Counted from the first letter of the stretch, positions 35,567 to 44,943 are shown. The stretch is 64,000 nucleotides of DNA from Oscillatoria acuminata PCC 6304 (GCF_000317105.1 NC_019693.1:7172501-7236500); one strand, 5' to 3'. The notes: a model not told the origin generated them from the sequence alone. Made by a program: numbers and translations.

Positions 35567-38413
35567 ATGACAAGAAAAATGGACATTATTTTATGTCATA
35601 CCACGGCAGATTTTGATACCTTGGGGGCTGCGGTGGGACTGACTCGGTTATCCCCCGGAAGTCGGATTGTACTAGCGGGGGGTTGTCATCCGGGAGTGCG
35701 GCAATTTTTGGCCTTACATCGCGATGAGTACCCGTTGATTGAACGGCGATCGGTCAATCCCGATCGCATTCGTTCCGTGACGGTGGTGGATACCCAACAG
35801 CGAGATCGCCTGGGTAAAACCGCAGAATGGTTAGATTTGCCGGTCCCCATTTCAGTTTGGGATCATCACCCTCATGTTCAGAGCGATATTCCAGCAACAG
35901 AGACTCATATTGAAGCCCTAGGAGCCACGACAACGGCGATCGTGGAACAACTTCGCCTGGGATTGGACCCTCATCCCAACGGGCCAATTTTGAATGTGGC
36001 GGAAGCAACAGTTATGGCCCTGGGCATTCATGTGGACACGGGGTCCCTGACCTTTGACCATACGACCCCAAGGGATGCGATCGCCTTAGCTTGGTTAATG
36101 CAGCAAGGCGCTTCCCTATCGGTAATTGCCGAATATATCGAACCCGGATTATCTCCCCGACTCCAGGACCTGCTCACCACAGCATTAGATACCCTGCACA
36201 CCGAAAGAATCCAGGGTCATCCTATTTCTACGGTGCTGCTGGAAACCCCCGAATACATTGCTGGATTATCAAGTGTGGCGGCGCAAATCATGGAGATTAC
36301 CGACACGGAAGCCCTGCTGTTGGGAAATCGCTATCCGATTAAAGGATCCGATGAACATCGGCTGGTTGTGATTGGCCGATCGCGCATTTCCGAGACCAAT
36401 CTCCAAACCTTATTCACCCCTTGGGGAGGTGGCGGACATCCCCGCGCCAGTTCGGTGAGTTTGCGCCTCACGGACCCAGTCGTTACCTTCCAGGAAATCC
36501 TCGCAGAATTTAAAAAACAAATTCCTCATCAACCTGTCGCCCGAGAATTGATGTCCTCCCCAGTCCGGACCATTAGACCCGAAACCACCATTCATGAAGC
36601 ACAGCGCATTCTGTTGCGCTACGGACATTCGGGGTTATCCGTGGTGAATGAAGGAGGAACCCTGGTGGGGGTGATTTGTCGCCGGGACCTGGATATTGCC
36701 TTGCATCATGGATTGGGTCATGCGCCAGTCAAAGGCTACATGAGTAGTAATGTTAGAACGATCGCCCCGGATACGCCCTTACCAGAGATTGAGGACCTGA
36801 TGGTGACCTTTGATATTGGGCGATTGCCGGTGTTGTCTGAGGGGTCATTACAAGGGATTGTCACCCGGACTGATGTGTTGCGACAACTGCACCAGGATAG
36901 TGCGATCGGTTCTCAAAGCAATTTAACCAGTGGCAGTCCGCCCTATTGTCCTTTACCTCGGGAAGTCGTCTCCCTCCTCAGCAGTCGCCTCGCGCCGCAA
37001 TTGCTGACCCTCCTCAATCGGGCGGCCCAACTAGCGGAAGAACGGGGTTGGCATCTTTATCTCGTTGGTGGAGCCGTGCGGGACATCTTATGGGCAATTT
37101 ATCACCAAGAGGGGAGTTCGGGGTTTAAATTATTAGGAAAAGAGGAGAGCCGGAAAGAATCCGAAGGCGATCGCACACCCCTGCTGCTGACGGATATTGA
37201 TTTGGTTGTGGATGGGTTCGATTCCCGTGCCGATGATGCTGCCGGGGTCGAACTGGCGGAACATCTCCAAAAACTTTATCCCACCGCTCGTTTAGATATT
37301 CACGGCCAATTCCAAACCGCTGCCTTGTTGTGGCATAAAGACCCGGATTTAGATTCTCTGTGGGTTGATATTGCCACAGCGCGGACGGAATTTTATCCTT
37401 ATCCGGCGGCAAATCCTGAAGTTGAAGCCTCCTCGATTCGGCAAGACCTTTACCGGAGAGATTTCACCTTGAATGCTTTGGCTGTGAGGCTCACCGGGCC
37501 CAATCGTCGGGGGGAAATTTTGGATTTCTTTGGGGGATGGTTGGATTTGCAGGCGGGACAGATTCGGGTGTTACACGCCAATAGCTTTATTGAGGACCCG
37601 ACGCGGATTTATCGGGCGGTGCGGTTTGCGGTGCGGTTGGGATTTGAGATTGAACCTCAGACTCAAGGGTATATTCGTTTGGCGATGGAGAGTGGGGTAT
37701 ATTTGCGATCGCCGGAGTTAACTCGGCGCGTGCCCGCATTGGAAACCAGGCTGAAAAATGAACTGAAATATATTTTACAAGCCCCCTACTGGCAACGGGC
37801 TTTGCAGTTATTAGACTCCTTTGATGCATTACGCTGCATCCATCCCAGCTTAAAATTAGACCGGGATTTATGGCAGCAATTGCGATTAGTCGATCGCTGG
37901 ATTCGTCAAATTCAGGGTACGGTGAATGGAGCAGAATCGCCGCTCAAGAGCCTTCCTGAATCGTGGCAGATTCGCTTAGAACTGCTGATTGCTCATTTAG
38001 AGCCGCAATGGAGGGGAGAGGTGGCCCAAAATTTGCAACTGAGTAGCGATAGTATTGAGCGCTTAGAACAGTTAGCAACGGCGGCGATCGCAGTCATGCC
38101 GGTGAGGGAGACTTCCCGACCCAGCGAGGTCGTCCGATTGTTAAGCCGTTATGACCTGCCAATGTTAATGGCGATCGCGGTGAGCAGTCCCAAAGCGGTA
38201 CGGCGGCAAATTTGGCAATATATCCATCACTGGATGAAGGTCAAACCCTTACTCAACGGCAATGATCTCAAGGCGATCGGTTACAAACCCGGACCGCAGT
38301 TTAAAACCATTTTAGACAGCCTACTTGCGGCCACCCTCGACGGGGAAATCCAAAGCCGCGCTGATGCCGAGGCTTATCTGGCCCAATATTTTCCCCGGAA
38401 CTCTATGCCGTAG
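35567..38413 (+). CDS. DHH phosphoesterase - CBS - tRNA nucleotidyltransferase fusion (A-adding type)
   Basis: 948 residues. Domains: DHH phosphoesterase (about 1-290: HTTADFDTLGAA, WDHHPH at about 97-102, DTGSLTFD, GGGGHPRAS at about 286), two CBS motifs (about 310-435: VRTIRPETTIHEA; VRTIAPDTPLPEI), then class II polyA polymerase/CCA-adding enzyme head (LVGGAVRDIL about 498-507; LTDIDLVVDG about 541-550; RRDFTLNALAVR) and RNA-binding region to the end. This layout is known from bacteria that split CCA addition into a CC-adding and an A-adding enzyme. An in-frame ATG at 35579 may be the true start. CBS domains suggest control by adenine nucleotides. Confidence 0.92.
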   Translation: MTRKMDIILCHTTADFDTLGAAVGLTRLSPGSRIVLAGGCHPGVRQFLALHRDEYPLIERRSVNPDRIRSVTVVDTQQRDRLGKTAEWLDLPVPISVWDHHPHVQSDIPATETHIEALGATTTAIVEQLRLGLDPHPNGPILNVAEATVMALGIHVDTGSLTFDHTTPRDAIALAWLMQQGASLSVIAEYIEPGLSPRLQDLLTTALDTLHTERIQGHPISTVLLETPEYIAGLSSVAAQIMEITDTEALLLGNRYPIKGSDEHRLVVIGRSRISETNLQTLFTPWGGGGHPRASSVSLRLTDPVVTFQEILAEFKKQIPHQPVARELMSSPVRTIRPETTIHEAQRILLRYGHSGLSVVNEGGTLVGVICRRDLDIALHHGLGHAPVKGYMSSNVRTIAPDTPLPEIEDLMVTFDIGRLPVLSEGSLQGIVTRTDVLRQLHQDSAIGSQSNLTSGSPPYCPLPREVVSLLSSRLAPQLLTLLNRAAQLAEERGWHLYLVGGAVRDILWAIYHQEGSSGFKLLGKEESRKESEGDRTPLLLTDIDLVVDGFDSRADDAAGVELAEHLQKLYPTARLDIHGQFQTAALLWHKDPDLDSLWVDIATARTEFYPYPAANPEVEASSIRQDLYRRDFTLNALAVRLTGPNRRGEILDFFGGWLDLQAGQIRVLHANSFIEDPTRIYRAVRFAVRLGFEIEPQTQGYIRLAMESGVYLRSPELTRRVPALETRLKNELKYILQAPYWQRALQLLDSFDALRCIHPSLKLDRDLWQQLRLVDRWIRQIQGTVNGAESPLKSLPESWQIRLELLIAHLEPQWRGEVAQNLQLSSDSIERLEQLATAAIAVMPVRETSRPSEVVRLLSRYDLPMLMAIAVSSPKAVRRQIWQYIHHWMKVKPLLNGNDLKAIGYKPGPQFKTILDSLLAATLDGEIQSRADAEAYLAQYFPRNSMP

Positions 38414-38504
38414 GGGATTTTCAATTCAGGCAGTCAAAAGGGTTCTGTTTTGGGAAGATTTTTAGATACAGCTTTCCTTGCTAACTCTCTACCACTAAAC
38501 CAAT

Positions 38505-39854
38505 ATGGATGCTAATGAACTGCTGAAGCGGTATGCAGCAGGAGAAAGGGATTTTCGGGGTGCCTACTTAGTCCGTGCTGACCTGATGTTTGCTGAACTC
38601 AGTCTGGCGGATTTATACGATGCCGACCTCAGTTGTGCGGACCTGTTTGAGGCCAAACTCAGTGGCATCAAACTCAGTGGAGCCAATTTAGAAAATGCTC
38701 ACCTGAGCCGTGCTGACTTAAGTAACGGTAAGCTCTTTGGAGCTAAATTAAGTTATGCCGACCTCAGTCGTGCCGATTTATTTCGGGCTGATTTATTTCG
38801 CGCTGAACTCACCGATGCGGACCTTCATCGCGCTAATCTCACTCGCGCTGACCTCAGTGGGGCCAACCTGACCCGGGCTAATTTGAATGAAGCGACCTTA
38901 AGTCAGGCTAACTTAAGTGACAGCAATCTGTCTTTTGCCAGCCTGAATAATACTAAGTTGAATGGGGCTAAATTGAATGGGGCCAATTTAAGTGAAGCGC
39001 GACTTTTTGATAGTGACCTCACCGGGGCCAAATTAGAAAAAGCTGACCTGAGAAATGCTGAACTATTCTCGGCCAAATTAATCGAAGCCAATTTAGTAGA
39101 AGCCGATTTACGCAACGCCAAATTTAGTGAAGCCAATTTGAGCAAAGCCAAGCTAGATGGGACCAACCTCTCTGGGAGTAATCTGAGTCGCACCAACCTC
39201 AGTGAAGCGAGTTTGACTGAAGCTAACTTAACTGAAGCTAACTTAAGTGAAGCGACCTTGCGAAAAGCGAACCTGAGCGGGGTCAAATTATGCGATGCTA
39301 ATCTAAGTCGTGCCAACCTCAGTGAAGCGAATTTAGTCGGAGCGGATCTGTCGAGTCCCAAGAAAGAGCCGATCGCCGAGCGGTCCCTGTCCCTCAGAAA
39401 CAAAAAGTCTGTCATGCTAGGTCGCGATCCCAGCGTCTCCTTACAGATTTATTCCCCCTTTGTCTCTCGTCGTCATGCTTCCATCGATATCGAAGACAAC
39501 GGACAATATATCATTCGTGACCACAACAGCACGAATGGCGTGTTTGTCAATGACCAGCAGATCGATGAATCAATGGTTTTACCCGACGGGGCCAGAATTC
39601 GGATCGGACCCTTTCTTTTAATTCTCAACGGGGATGAACTGGAATTGCAGGATGAGCAAAATCGGCAACCGACCTCTTTGAGTGAAGCTGATTTAAGTCA
39701 GGCGGATTTGCGGAATGCTAACCTGGCAGGGGCGAACTTCTATCGGGCTAATCTCAAAGGTGCCAACTTGTATGGCGCGAACCTCACCGGCAGCAATCTG
39801 AGCCATGCCAACCTCACGGGCGCTACAATGCCAGATGGGTCAATCCATCCCTAG
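38505..39854 (+). CDS. pentapeptide-repeat protein with an embedded FHA domain
   Basis: 449 residues. Short N-terminal helix (ELLKRYAAGERDF), then about 50 A(D/N)LXX pentapeptide units (20-282), an FHA domain (about 290-382), and a second short set of about 14 pentapeptide units (about 390-449). FHA hallmarks are all present: LGRDP, PFVSRRHASI (Ser and His of the phosphothreonine pocket) and HNSTNGVFVN. It should therefore read phosphothreonine signals from Ser/Thr kinases while the solenoid serves as scaffold. No TM or signal. Monocistronic; upstream of a MITE. Confidence 0.93.
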   Translation: MDANELLKRYAAGERDFRGAYLVRADLMFAELSLADLYDADLSCADLFEAKLSGIKLSGANLENAHLSRADLSNGKLFGAKLSYADLSRADLFRADLFRAELTDADLHRANLTRADLSGANLTRANLNEATLSQANLSDSNLSFASLNNTKLNGAKLNGANLSEARLFDSDLTGAKLEKADLRNAELFSAKLIEANLVEADLRNAKFSEANLSKAKLDGTNLSGSNLSRTNLSEASLTEANLTEANLSEATLRKANLSGVKLCDANLSRANLSEANLVGADLSSPKKEPIAERSLSLRNKKSVMLGRDPSVSLQIYSPFVSRRHASIDIEDNGQYIIRDHNSTNGVFVNDQQIDESMVLPDGARIRIGPFLLILNGDELELQDEQNRQPTSLSEADLSQADLRNANLAGANFYRANLKGANLYGANLTGSNLSHANLTGATMPDGSIHP

Positions 39855-39866
39855 GCGATCGATACT

Positions 39867-40043
39867 AAGGGTATTGCAAAATATAAATCATCCAACCGTT
39901 CAACTGAAAGGAAGGTATCTATCTGTAGGGGCGCAATGCGCAGGCCCCAAGGGCCTGCGCATTGCGCCCCTACATTGACCGGGGCTACACCGTTGATCCT
40001 ACGAACGAACGTTTTGGATATTTTATTTTTTGGAGTTCCCTAA
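39867..40043. mobile_element. MITE-like element B1, 177 bp
   Basis: Bounded by TAAGGG and CCCTAA, with imperfect inverted ends: GGGTATTGCAAAATATAAAT on the left and the complement of GGGAACTCCAAAAAATAAAA on the right, extended by ATCCAACCGTTC/ATCCAAAACGTTC. The core (39925-39973) is the GTAGGGGCGCAATGCGCAGG palindrome, also present in elements B2, B3 and C. No frame. Confidence 0.85.
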
Positions 40044-40047
40044 GACA

Positions 40048-40119
40048 AGAAACCGGGTTTCTCTTCCAGATTTGTGACTAATGGCGACAAAGTTGCTCAA
40101 AAAACCCGGTTTCTAACCC
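40048..40119. repeat. AACCGGGTTTCT repeat pair
   Basis: AGAAACCGGGTTTCT (40048-40062) and AAACCCGGTTTCTAACCC (about 40102-40119) form an inverted arrangement with 40 bp between. A single perfect copy is at 52910-52924. Directly downstream of element B1. Confidence 0.6.
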
Positions 40120-40234
40120 ATGAACTCCCGAATCCCTAGATAGCCTTCACTGACCAATCTTTGCTAGAGTATTTTATTCGGAGTGAGTCTCCGGGTGAAT
40201 GCCCATACCGAAACTTCTACTTGTAAATTCTAAA

Positions 40235-41326
40235 ATGCTAAGAGCCGGAATTGTCGGACTCCCGAATGTGGGAAAATCTACTTTATTTAATGCCTTAGTT
40301 GCGAATGCTAAAGCGCAAGCAGCTAACTTCCCCTTCTGCACCATCGAACCCAATGTGGGAGTTGTGGCGGTGCCAGATGAGCGGTTAACGATGCTGGCAA
40401 AACTTTCAAAATCCGAGCAAATCGTCCCCACCCGCATTGAGTTTGTGGATATTGCCGGATTAGTCAAAGGTGCCAGCAAAAACGAGGGTCTGGGCAACCA
40501 GTTTTTATCTCATATTCGGCAAGTCGATGCGCTGGTGCAGGTGGTGCGTTGTTTTGACGATGAAAATATCATTCACGTTGCCGGTTCCGTCGATCCCGTC
40601 CGGGATATCGAAATCATTAATCTAGAACTGGGATTATCTGATTTAGCACAAATTGAGCGGCGCATGGATCGCACCCGCAAATTAGCGCGCAGCAGTAAAG
40701 AGGGTCAACTCGAAATGGCCGCTTTAGAAAAATTAGCGGCAGCCTTGAATGAAGGCCAACAAGCACGTCAAGTATCTTTAACAGCGGAAGAAACTGAGGT
40801 CATTCAGCAGCTTGAGCTACTTACGAGCAAGCCGATTATTTATGCAGCCAATGTCTCAGAAGATGACTTAGCTACGGGCAATGAATGGGTGGAAAAAGTC
40901 CGAGAAATTGCCTCGGTAGAAAATGCCAAGGTGGTGATTATTTCGGCTCAGGTTGAATCAGAATTGGTGGACCTGCCGGAAGAGGAACGGGCAGATTTTC
41001 TAGCCTCTCTTGGGGTGGAAGAAGGGGGATTAAAGTCTTTAATTGCTGCGACTTATCAATTGTTGGGGTTACGAACATTTCTCACGACAGGACCGAAAGA
41101 AACCCGGGCTTGGACGATTCGAGAAGGGATGTTAGCACCTCAAGCGGCAGGGGTGATTCATACGGATTTTGAGCGGGGTTTCATTCGGGCTGAAACTGTC
41201 GCTTATCAGGATTTGGTGAGTACGGGTTCGATGAATGCGGCCAAGGAAAAGGGCTTGATTCGCAGTGAAGGAAAAGAGTATGTGGTGCAAGAAGGGGATG
41301 TGATGCTGTTCCGGTTTAATGTGTAA
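40235..41326 (+). CDS. ychF: redox-regulated ATPase YchF
   Basis: Universally conserved Obg-family P-loop protein that prefers ATP; binds ribosomes and takes part in stress and translation control. 363 residues from MLRAGIVGLPNVGKST (40235), the canonical start; the frame is open 12 codons further. G1 GLPNVGKS (8-15), G3 DIAGLVKGA, altered G4 AANVSEDD in place of NKxD (the basis of ATP preference), helical coiled-coil insert at about 130-200, and TGS domain at the C-terminus (FLTTGPKETRAWTI to the end). Monocistronic. Confidence 0.97.
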   Translation: MLRAGIVGLPNVGKSTLFNALVANAKAQAANFPFCTIEPNVGVVAVPDERLTMLAKLSKSEQIVPTRIEFVDIAGLVKGASKNEGLGNQFLSHIRQVDALVQVVRCFDDENIIHVAGSVDPVRDIEIINLELGLSDLAQIERRMDRTRKLARSSKEGQLEMAALEKLAAALNEGQQARQVSLTAEETEVIQQLELLTSKPIIYAANVSEDDLATGNEWVEKVREIASVENAKVVIISAQVESELVDLPEEERADFLASLGVEEGGLKSLIAATYQLLGLRTFLTTGPKETRAWTIREGMLAPQAAGVIHTDFERGFIRAETVAYQDLVSTGSMNAAKEKGLIRSEGKEYVVQEGDVMLFRFNV

Positions 41327-41455
41327 GCTAGGGGGTGCACAGAACTCTGAAATTAATGGCGTGAGGGAAAGCAAAATTACCCGGGCGATCGCCATCTTAG
41401 TTCTCGCCCCCTTCATTAACGCCCCAATCTGACAGTTTTCCCCAACTCAGGGGAA

Positions 41456-41478
41456 GGGGTACGGCATTGCTGTACCCC
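41456..41478. terminator. stem-loop between convergent ychF and lipoprotein gene
   Basis: GGGGTACGGC / GCTGTACCCC, 10-bp stem with one G-U pair and a 3-nt loop. No clear T run, so termination is only probable. Confidence 0.5.
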
Positions 41479-41488
41479 TACTAGGGAT

Positions 41489-42046
41489 TTACTCCATTTT
41501 CAAATATGCTTTAGCCGCTTCCTGGGTATCATTTCCCAATCGAGTAATGAGATACTCGCTATAAGCGGTACTATTTAACGGAAAACTGGAATTTTCCAGA
41601 ATAAAACTAGGAAATATCGCGGTTAAATCAGAGGTTCCTTCTTTTCCCTGACGAGGAACTTTATGATTAACAATTCGATATCCCTGAGAATTTTTATTTA
41701 AAATCAGCGCTACGGGAAAACTCCCTCCTCGCTTCTGGAAGAGTTGATTGTCCTCCACATCATATTCATGACAGACTACCCACAAATATTGATGAATGTC
41801 TCGTTTTTTTGCTTCCATTCCATATACTTGGTAGGCGCAAAAGGTTCGATTGACTAGGGCATCTACTCCGACGATATCTTTGATAAAGTTGGAGTTTTCC
41901 ATGTACTGAGCGGTGGCTTGTTCAATATTAAAGGAACTGTGGGAGTTGAGGCCCGGAGTCTGACTGTCGCATCCCCCCAGCATTAAGGCAGCCGGGAGGA
42001 GTGGCACACCGATAAACCATTGAAAGAATAAGGACAGTGTACGCAT
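41489..42046 (-). CDS. hypothetical lipoprotein
   Basis: 185 residues. N-terminal hydrophobic signal with lipobox LMLGGC (Cys26), so it is probably a lipoprotein of the plasma or outer membrane. The mature part has two further Cys (FCAYQVYG, VVCHEYD) that could pair, and no domain I recognise. Monocistronic, ending near ychF in convergent orientation. Confidence 0.75.
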   Translation of the reverse strand: MRTLSLFFQWFIGVPLLPAALMLGGCDSQTPGLNSHSSFNIEQATAQYMENSNFIKDIVGVDALVNRTFCAYQVYGMEAKKRDIHQYLWVVCHEYDVEDNQLFQKRGGSFPVALILNKNSQGYRIVNHKVPRQGKEGTSDLTAIFPSFILENSSFPLNSTAYSEYLITRLGNDTQEAAKAYLKME

Positions 42047-42834
42047 TGCTATAAGGTAAAGTTTATAGAGAGAGTTTTGCCTGCATTGTCTTAGGGGTAT
42101 GACTTTAGCAAGCGTGTCCTTTAAGATTCGGTTAGACTGTGACTGATTCTAGACAAATCTTTCCCCTATTGATGTAATACTTTATACTCAAGGGGGGATA
42201 GTTTTTAAGCAAGAAGATTAAAAAATATGGAAATTTTCCTTTTCCAGGGATAATTTGGATAAATTTGTCATAAATCTATGAAAAAATCAGGGGGCTTGCT
42301 GGGTGATGAGGGAGACGCACCAAACCGGCGATCGCACCTGAAACGATTGCTATGAGGCAGTCCATCGCCTTATTCGGTAATTTAAGGCCACAAAGCGGAA
42401 ACCGTCCGGGGAATGGCACTGCTTCAAGGATTGACAAAAAACTTGAGAAATTTTTAAAACAGGATTAAAACAGGATGAAACCGATGAGAACCTCTGTTTA
42501 GAAATTTTTGCGGTAATTTTTATTAAATTAAAGACGGAGAGGGACCCGGGATAGAAAATAATAATTTAACCGGATTTGACTGGGATCACTTTCATCGGGA
42601 TAGGTTCTGGGAGGGGATCTGGGGGCGCGCCAGGAGGAGAGTAGAGTGGCAAAGGAAGAGAGATTCCAGTTCGTAGGGGTAAAATTGAGAGGCGATCGCC
42701 TTAAATCTACAGTAATTAACGGGTAGAAATTGGGAATAATAGTCGGAGCTTTATTAAAGGGAAAATTTCCCTAGGCGTAAAGGCTTATCTCGTCAGCAAA
42801 TTTTACGGAAACTTTACAAGATCGGAGCACAACC
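42047..42834. other. long intergenic region, upstream half
   Basis: About 790 bp of gene-free sequence upstream of the promoter at 42835. No frame with protein-like composition, no repeat shared with the rest of the window. It could hide a small RNA that I cannot recognise. Confidence 0.5.
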
Positions 42835-42861
42835 TTGACAATTACCCCTGGCGTATATAAT
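42835..42861 (+). promoter_or_regulatory. strong sigma-70-type promoter
   Basis: Consensus TTGACA (42835-42840) with TATAAT (42856-42861, 15-bp spacer); an overlapping TAATAA gives 17 bp. The start point would be near 42868. The next good coding start is the M23 peptidase at 43347, implying a leader of about 480 nt. Confidence 0.7.
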
Positions 42862-42867
42862 AATCTC

Positions 42868-43346
42868 CAGGGACAATAAAATGAATGGAATTCAATGCCA
42901 ACTCCATTGAACCGTTTAGAGGGTGCTAGAGCAAACTACCATCGGGCAACGATAATAAATATTGCGGTTTTTACGGAGCCGAATTCAAGGGAATCTACTG
43001 CAACGAAGAAACAACTCAACCATGCTTTAAAGTTCAGGGTGCGCCAGACCAAAACGGGCAGCAGTGAACTTGATGCCCGAACTCTCAGGGGAAAAATCGG
43101 TCTATCCGAGACTACCCACTGATTTATCGTTCATTACAAAAAATTTGCTTTGAAGTAACCGGATGAACTGACCCATTAGCTGAAAAGCACAAGACGTAAA
43201 TTGGATGGCAATCGTGAATTGAAACCCGCTCCCCCCTTCATTTTTGCTCAAGGGTTGAGCCGTTGAAAATTTCACGAAATCACGCCTAGCTTTCAGGTTA
43301 ACTGGGGCAGTTCACTTGCGGGTGACCCCCTCTCAGGTGAAGGAAA
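42868..43346 (+). promoter_or_regulatory. long structured 5' leader of the M23 peptidase gene, possible riboswitch
   Basis: About 480 nt between the promoter and the peptidase ATG. It includes stems such as CGGGCA...TGCCCG (about 43057-43081) followed by a CCCGAACTCTCAGGGG segment. M23 peptidase genes in cyanobacteria and other bacteria are classic targets of the c-di-AMP (ydaO/yuaA) riboswitch, and CCCGAAC...CAG recalls its conserved 3' core, but the full consensus (including AGCTAACCTCGTAGGC) is not present. I call it a candidate leader element only. A 75-codon frame at 42895-43122 inside it looks fortuitous. Confidence 0.35.
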
Positions 43347-44153
43347 ATGAAACCAGGAATTTTGTCTACCACAGCACTCGTGATTGCACTTGGCTTTACA
43401 GGTTCAGTAACTGCTCAACCCGGTGTCAACTACGACACGCGCACCCAAGCGACCTCAAAACGTGACCGGGATTCGGTGGGAAAAACGCCCTCAACCCAGA
43501 CCTCTTCTTTACGCCAGCACAATGCCAGAGTTGCCGCTGGCATCGAGATCAACAAACAGGCGATCGCTGCCATCAGCCAATTTTTGAATAACTCCGATTC
43601 TCCTAGACCCAGCAGCGAGATCCTCCCGCTTCAGACCCTCGATGCACCAACCGTCTCCCCGGAATTACCGCCCCTGGCGGCTGCCAGCATTTACTTACCC
43701 GAATTAGCCCCAACGATGACCGGCTATCTGTGGCCCGCCCAAGGGGTCCTCTCTTCCGGCTATGGTTGGCGTTGGGGACGGATGCACCACGGCATTGATA
43801 TCGCCGGACCCACTGGCACCCCCATCCTAGCTGCCGCCAGTGGAGTGGTGATTACGGCGGAATGGCATACGGGCGGCTATGGTAACCTCGTAGAAATCGA
43901 ACATCCGGACGGCAGTATTACCCTCTACGCTCACAACCATCGCATCCTGGTCAACAAAGGGGATCAAGTCGAAGGGGGCCAATTAATCGCCCAAATGGGC
44001 AGTACCGGCTTTAGCACTGGACCCCACTTGCACTTTGAGGTCCATCTTCCAGAAACAGGATCCGTCAATCCCCTAGCTTATCTTCCCGAATCGGGATTAT
44101 CTGCTCGATTGCCTAGAGCCAGAGCATCAGTGCCTACCGCATCGGCGCAGTAG
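43347..44153 (+). CDS. secreted M23 family metallopeptidase
   Basis: 268 residues. Signal peptide about 1-23 (VIALGFTGSVTA|Q), Ser/Thr/Pro-rich linker, then an M23/LytM peptidase domain (about 128-250): GYGWRWGRMHHGIDIAG with zinc ligands His148 and Asp152, YAHNHRI, and HLHFEVH (about 228-234) with the third ligand. All catalytic residues are present, so it should cut peptidoglycan crosslinks in the periplasm. Ribosome site GAAGGA directly precedes the ATG. Its long leader suggests RNA-level control. Two genes on the same strand follow (lipoprotein and kinase-like receptor). Confidence 0.94.
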   Translation: MKPGILSTTALVIALGFTGSVTAQPGVNYDTRTQATSKRDRDSVGKTPSTQTSSLRQHNARVAAGIEINKQAIAAISQFLNNSDSPRPSSEILPLQTLDAPTVSPELPPLAAASIYLPELAPTMTGYLWPAQGVLSSGYGWRWGRMHHGIDIAGPTGTPILAAASGVVITAEWHTGGYGNLVEIEHPDGSITLYAHNHRILVNKGDQVEGGQLIAQMGSTGFSTGPHLHFEVHLPETGSVNPLAYLPESGLSARLPRARASVPTASAQ

Positions 44154-44380
44154 TGCCAGAGTGGGTGAGGTGGCGATCGCGCTTAATCTATCCAACCCTT
44201 AACCGCGCAGTTTCCACCCAACCCACTCAGACTTCCTGTGGCATACTCAAATTCGGGTAACTTCTATTTATGAAGTTATCCGCTTTTTTTAGTCAGGTTC
44301 AACATTGCTACAGATTAGGCTGACAAATCAGACCGGCTTCGTTAAAATCAATGGCGATTCTCGCGATCGCACCCCCTCCT

Positions 44381-44854
44381 ATGAACCACTCGCTCCCCCA
44401 CCAATTTCGTTTTCCCTTGTACGCTCTGATCGTCCTATTATTGGCCAGTTGCACCCCGACGAAAACCAGTCAGTGCCGTCGCCTCATTCAAGCCCTGGAT
44501 CAAGGCACGACCACTCTGAACCGCTTAGAACTCACGCCGATGACTGGGAGTCAAGCTGCCGATCAGGTAGAGTTCTCCCTTGAAGCCATCAAAACCGTCC
44601 AATTAACGGACGAAACCAACATCAGTTTTCAAAACCGAGCAATCGCCCTCTACGGAAAAATCGGGACCGCCTTGCGAGAGACTAGCGGCATAGCCACAAT
44701 GGTGAGTAATCTCCAGCCCACCCCGCAAGGATTGCAAACCCGCAACCAAGCCCAAACCCAAGTCGCCGAGGCGATCGCCACCCTCGAACAATCCACCCAA
44801 GATGCCACAGTCCTACTCGCCGAAATCGAGCAATACTGCCTCAAACAACCCTAA
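44381..44854 (+). CDS. lipoprotein with the same ectodomain as the downstream kinase-like protein
   Basis: 157 residues from MNHSLPHQFRFPLYALIVLL (44381); the frame also allows a start at 44351. Signal anchor plus lipobox LLASC (Cys24). The mature part (31-157) is a helical domain that begins QCRRLIQALDQG and ends EQYCLKQP. The C-terminal ectodomain of the next protein begins QCQRLLAAIDEG and ends YSYCKK, with matching lengths and helix pattern, so the two are homologous. Family otherwise unknown. The two genes are 89 bp apart, the gap being mostly a 9-bp tandem repeat. Likely partner or competitor of the receptor (inference). Confidence 0.82.
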   Translation: MNHSLPHQFRFPLYALIVLLLASCTPTKTSQCRRLIQALDQGTTTLNRLELTPMTGSQAADQVEFSLEAIKTVQLTDETNISFQNRAIALYGKIGTALRETSGIATMVSNLQPTPQGLQTRNQAQTQVAEAIATLEQSTQDATVLLAEIEQYCLKQP

Positions 44855-44888
44855 CCTCTCCCCCACCTCCCCCATCTCGATTGGCGGT

Positions 44889-44942
44889 CTCCCCCATCTC
44901 CCCCATCTCCCCCATCTCCCCCATCTCCCCCATCTCCCCCAT
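44889..44942. repeat. tandem array of six 9-bp units before the kinase start
   Basis: CTCCCCCAT repeated six times, ending 1 nt before the ATG at 44944. Being 9 bp it stays in frame with the open frame that runs into the kinase, where it would read SPI repeats from a TTG at 44881. The same type of unit (as complement) forms the array at 35262-35318. Confidence 0.9.
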
Positions 44943-44943
44943 C

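Noticed and set aside
38505-39340. Periodic 15-bp DNA pattern resembling a repeat array or CRISPR
   Set aside because: The period is 15 bp with no spacer structure; it reflects the pentapeptide repeats in the protein.
42895-43122. 75-codon frame in the M23 leader
   Set aside because: No ribosome site and random composition; it overlaps the structured region. A leader peptide cannot be fully excluded.
42868-43346. Firm call of a c-di-AMP or glycine riboswitch
   Set aside because: Fragments such as CCCGAAC...CTCAG and CTCTCAGGGGAAAA recall both classes, but neither consensus is complete; kept only as a candidate leader.
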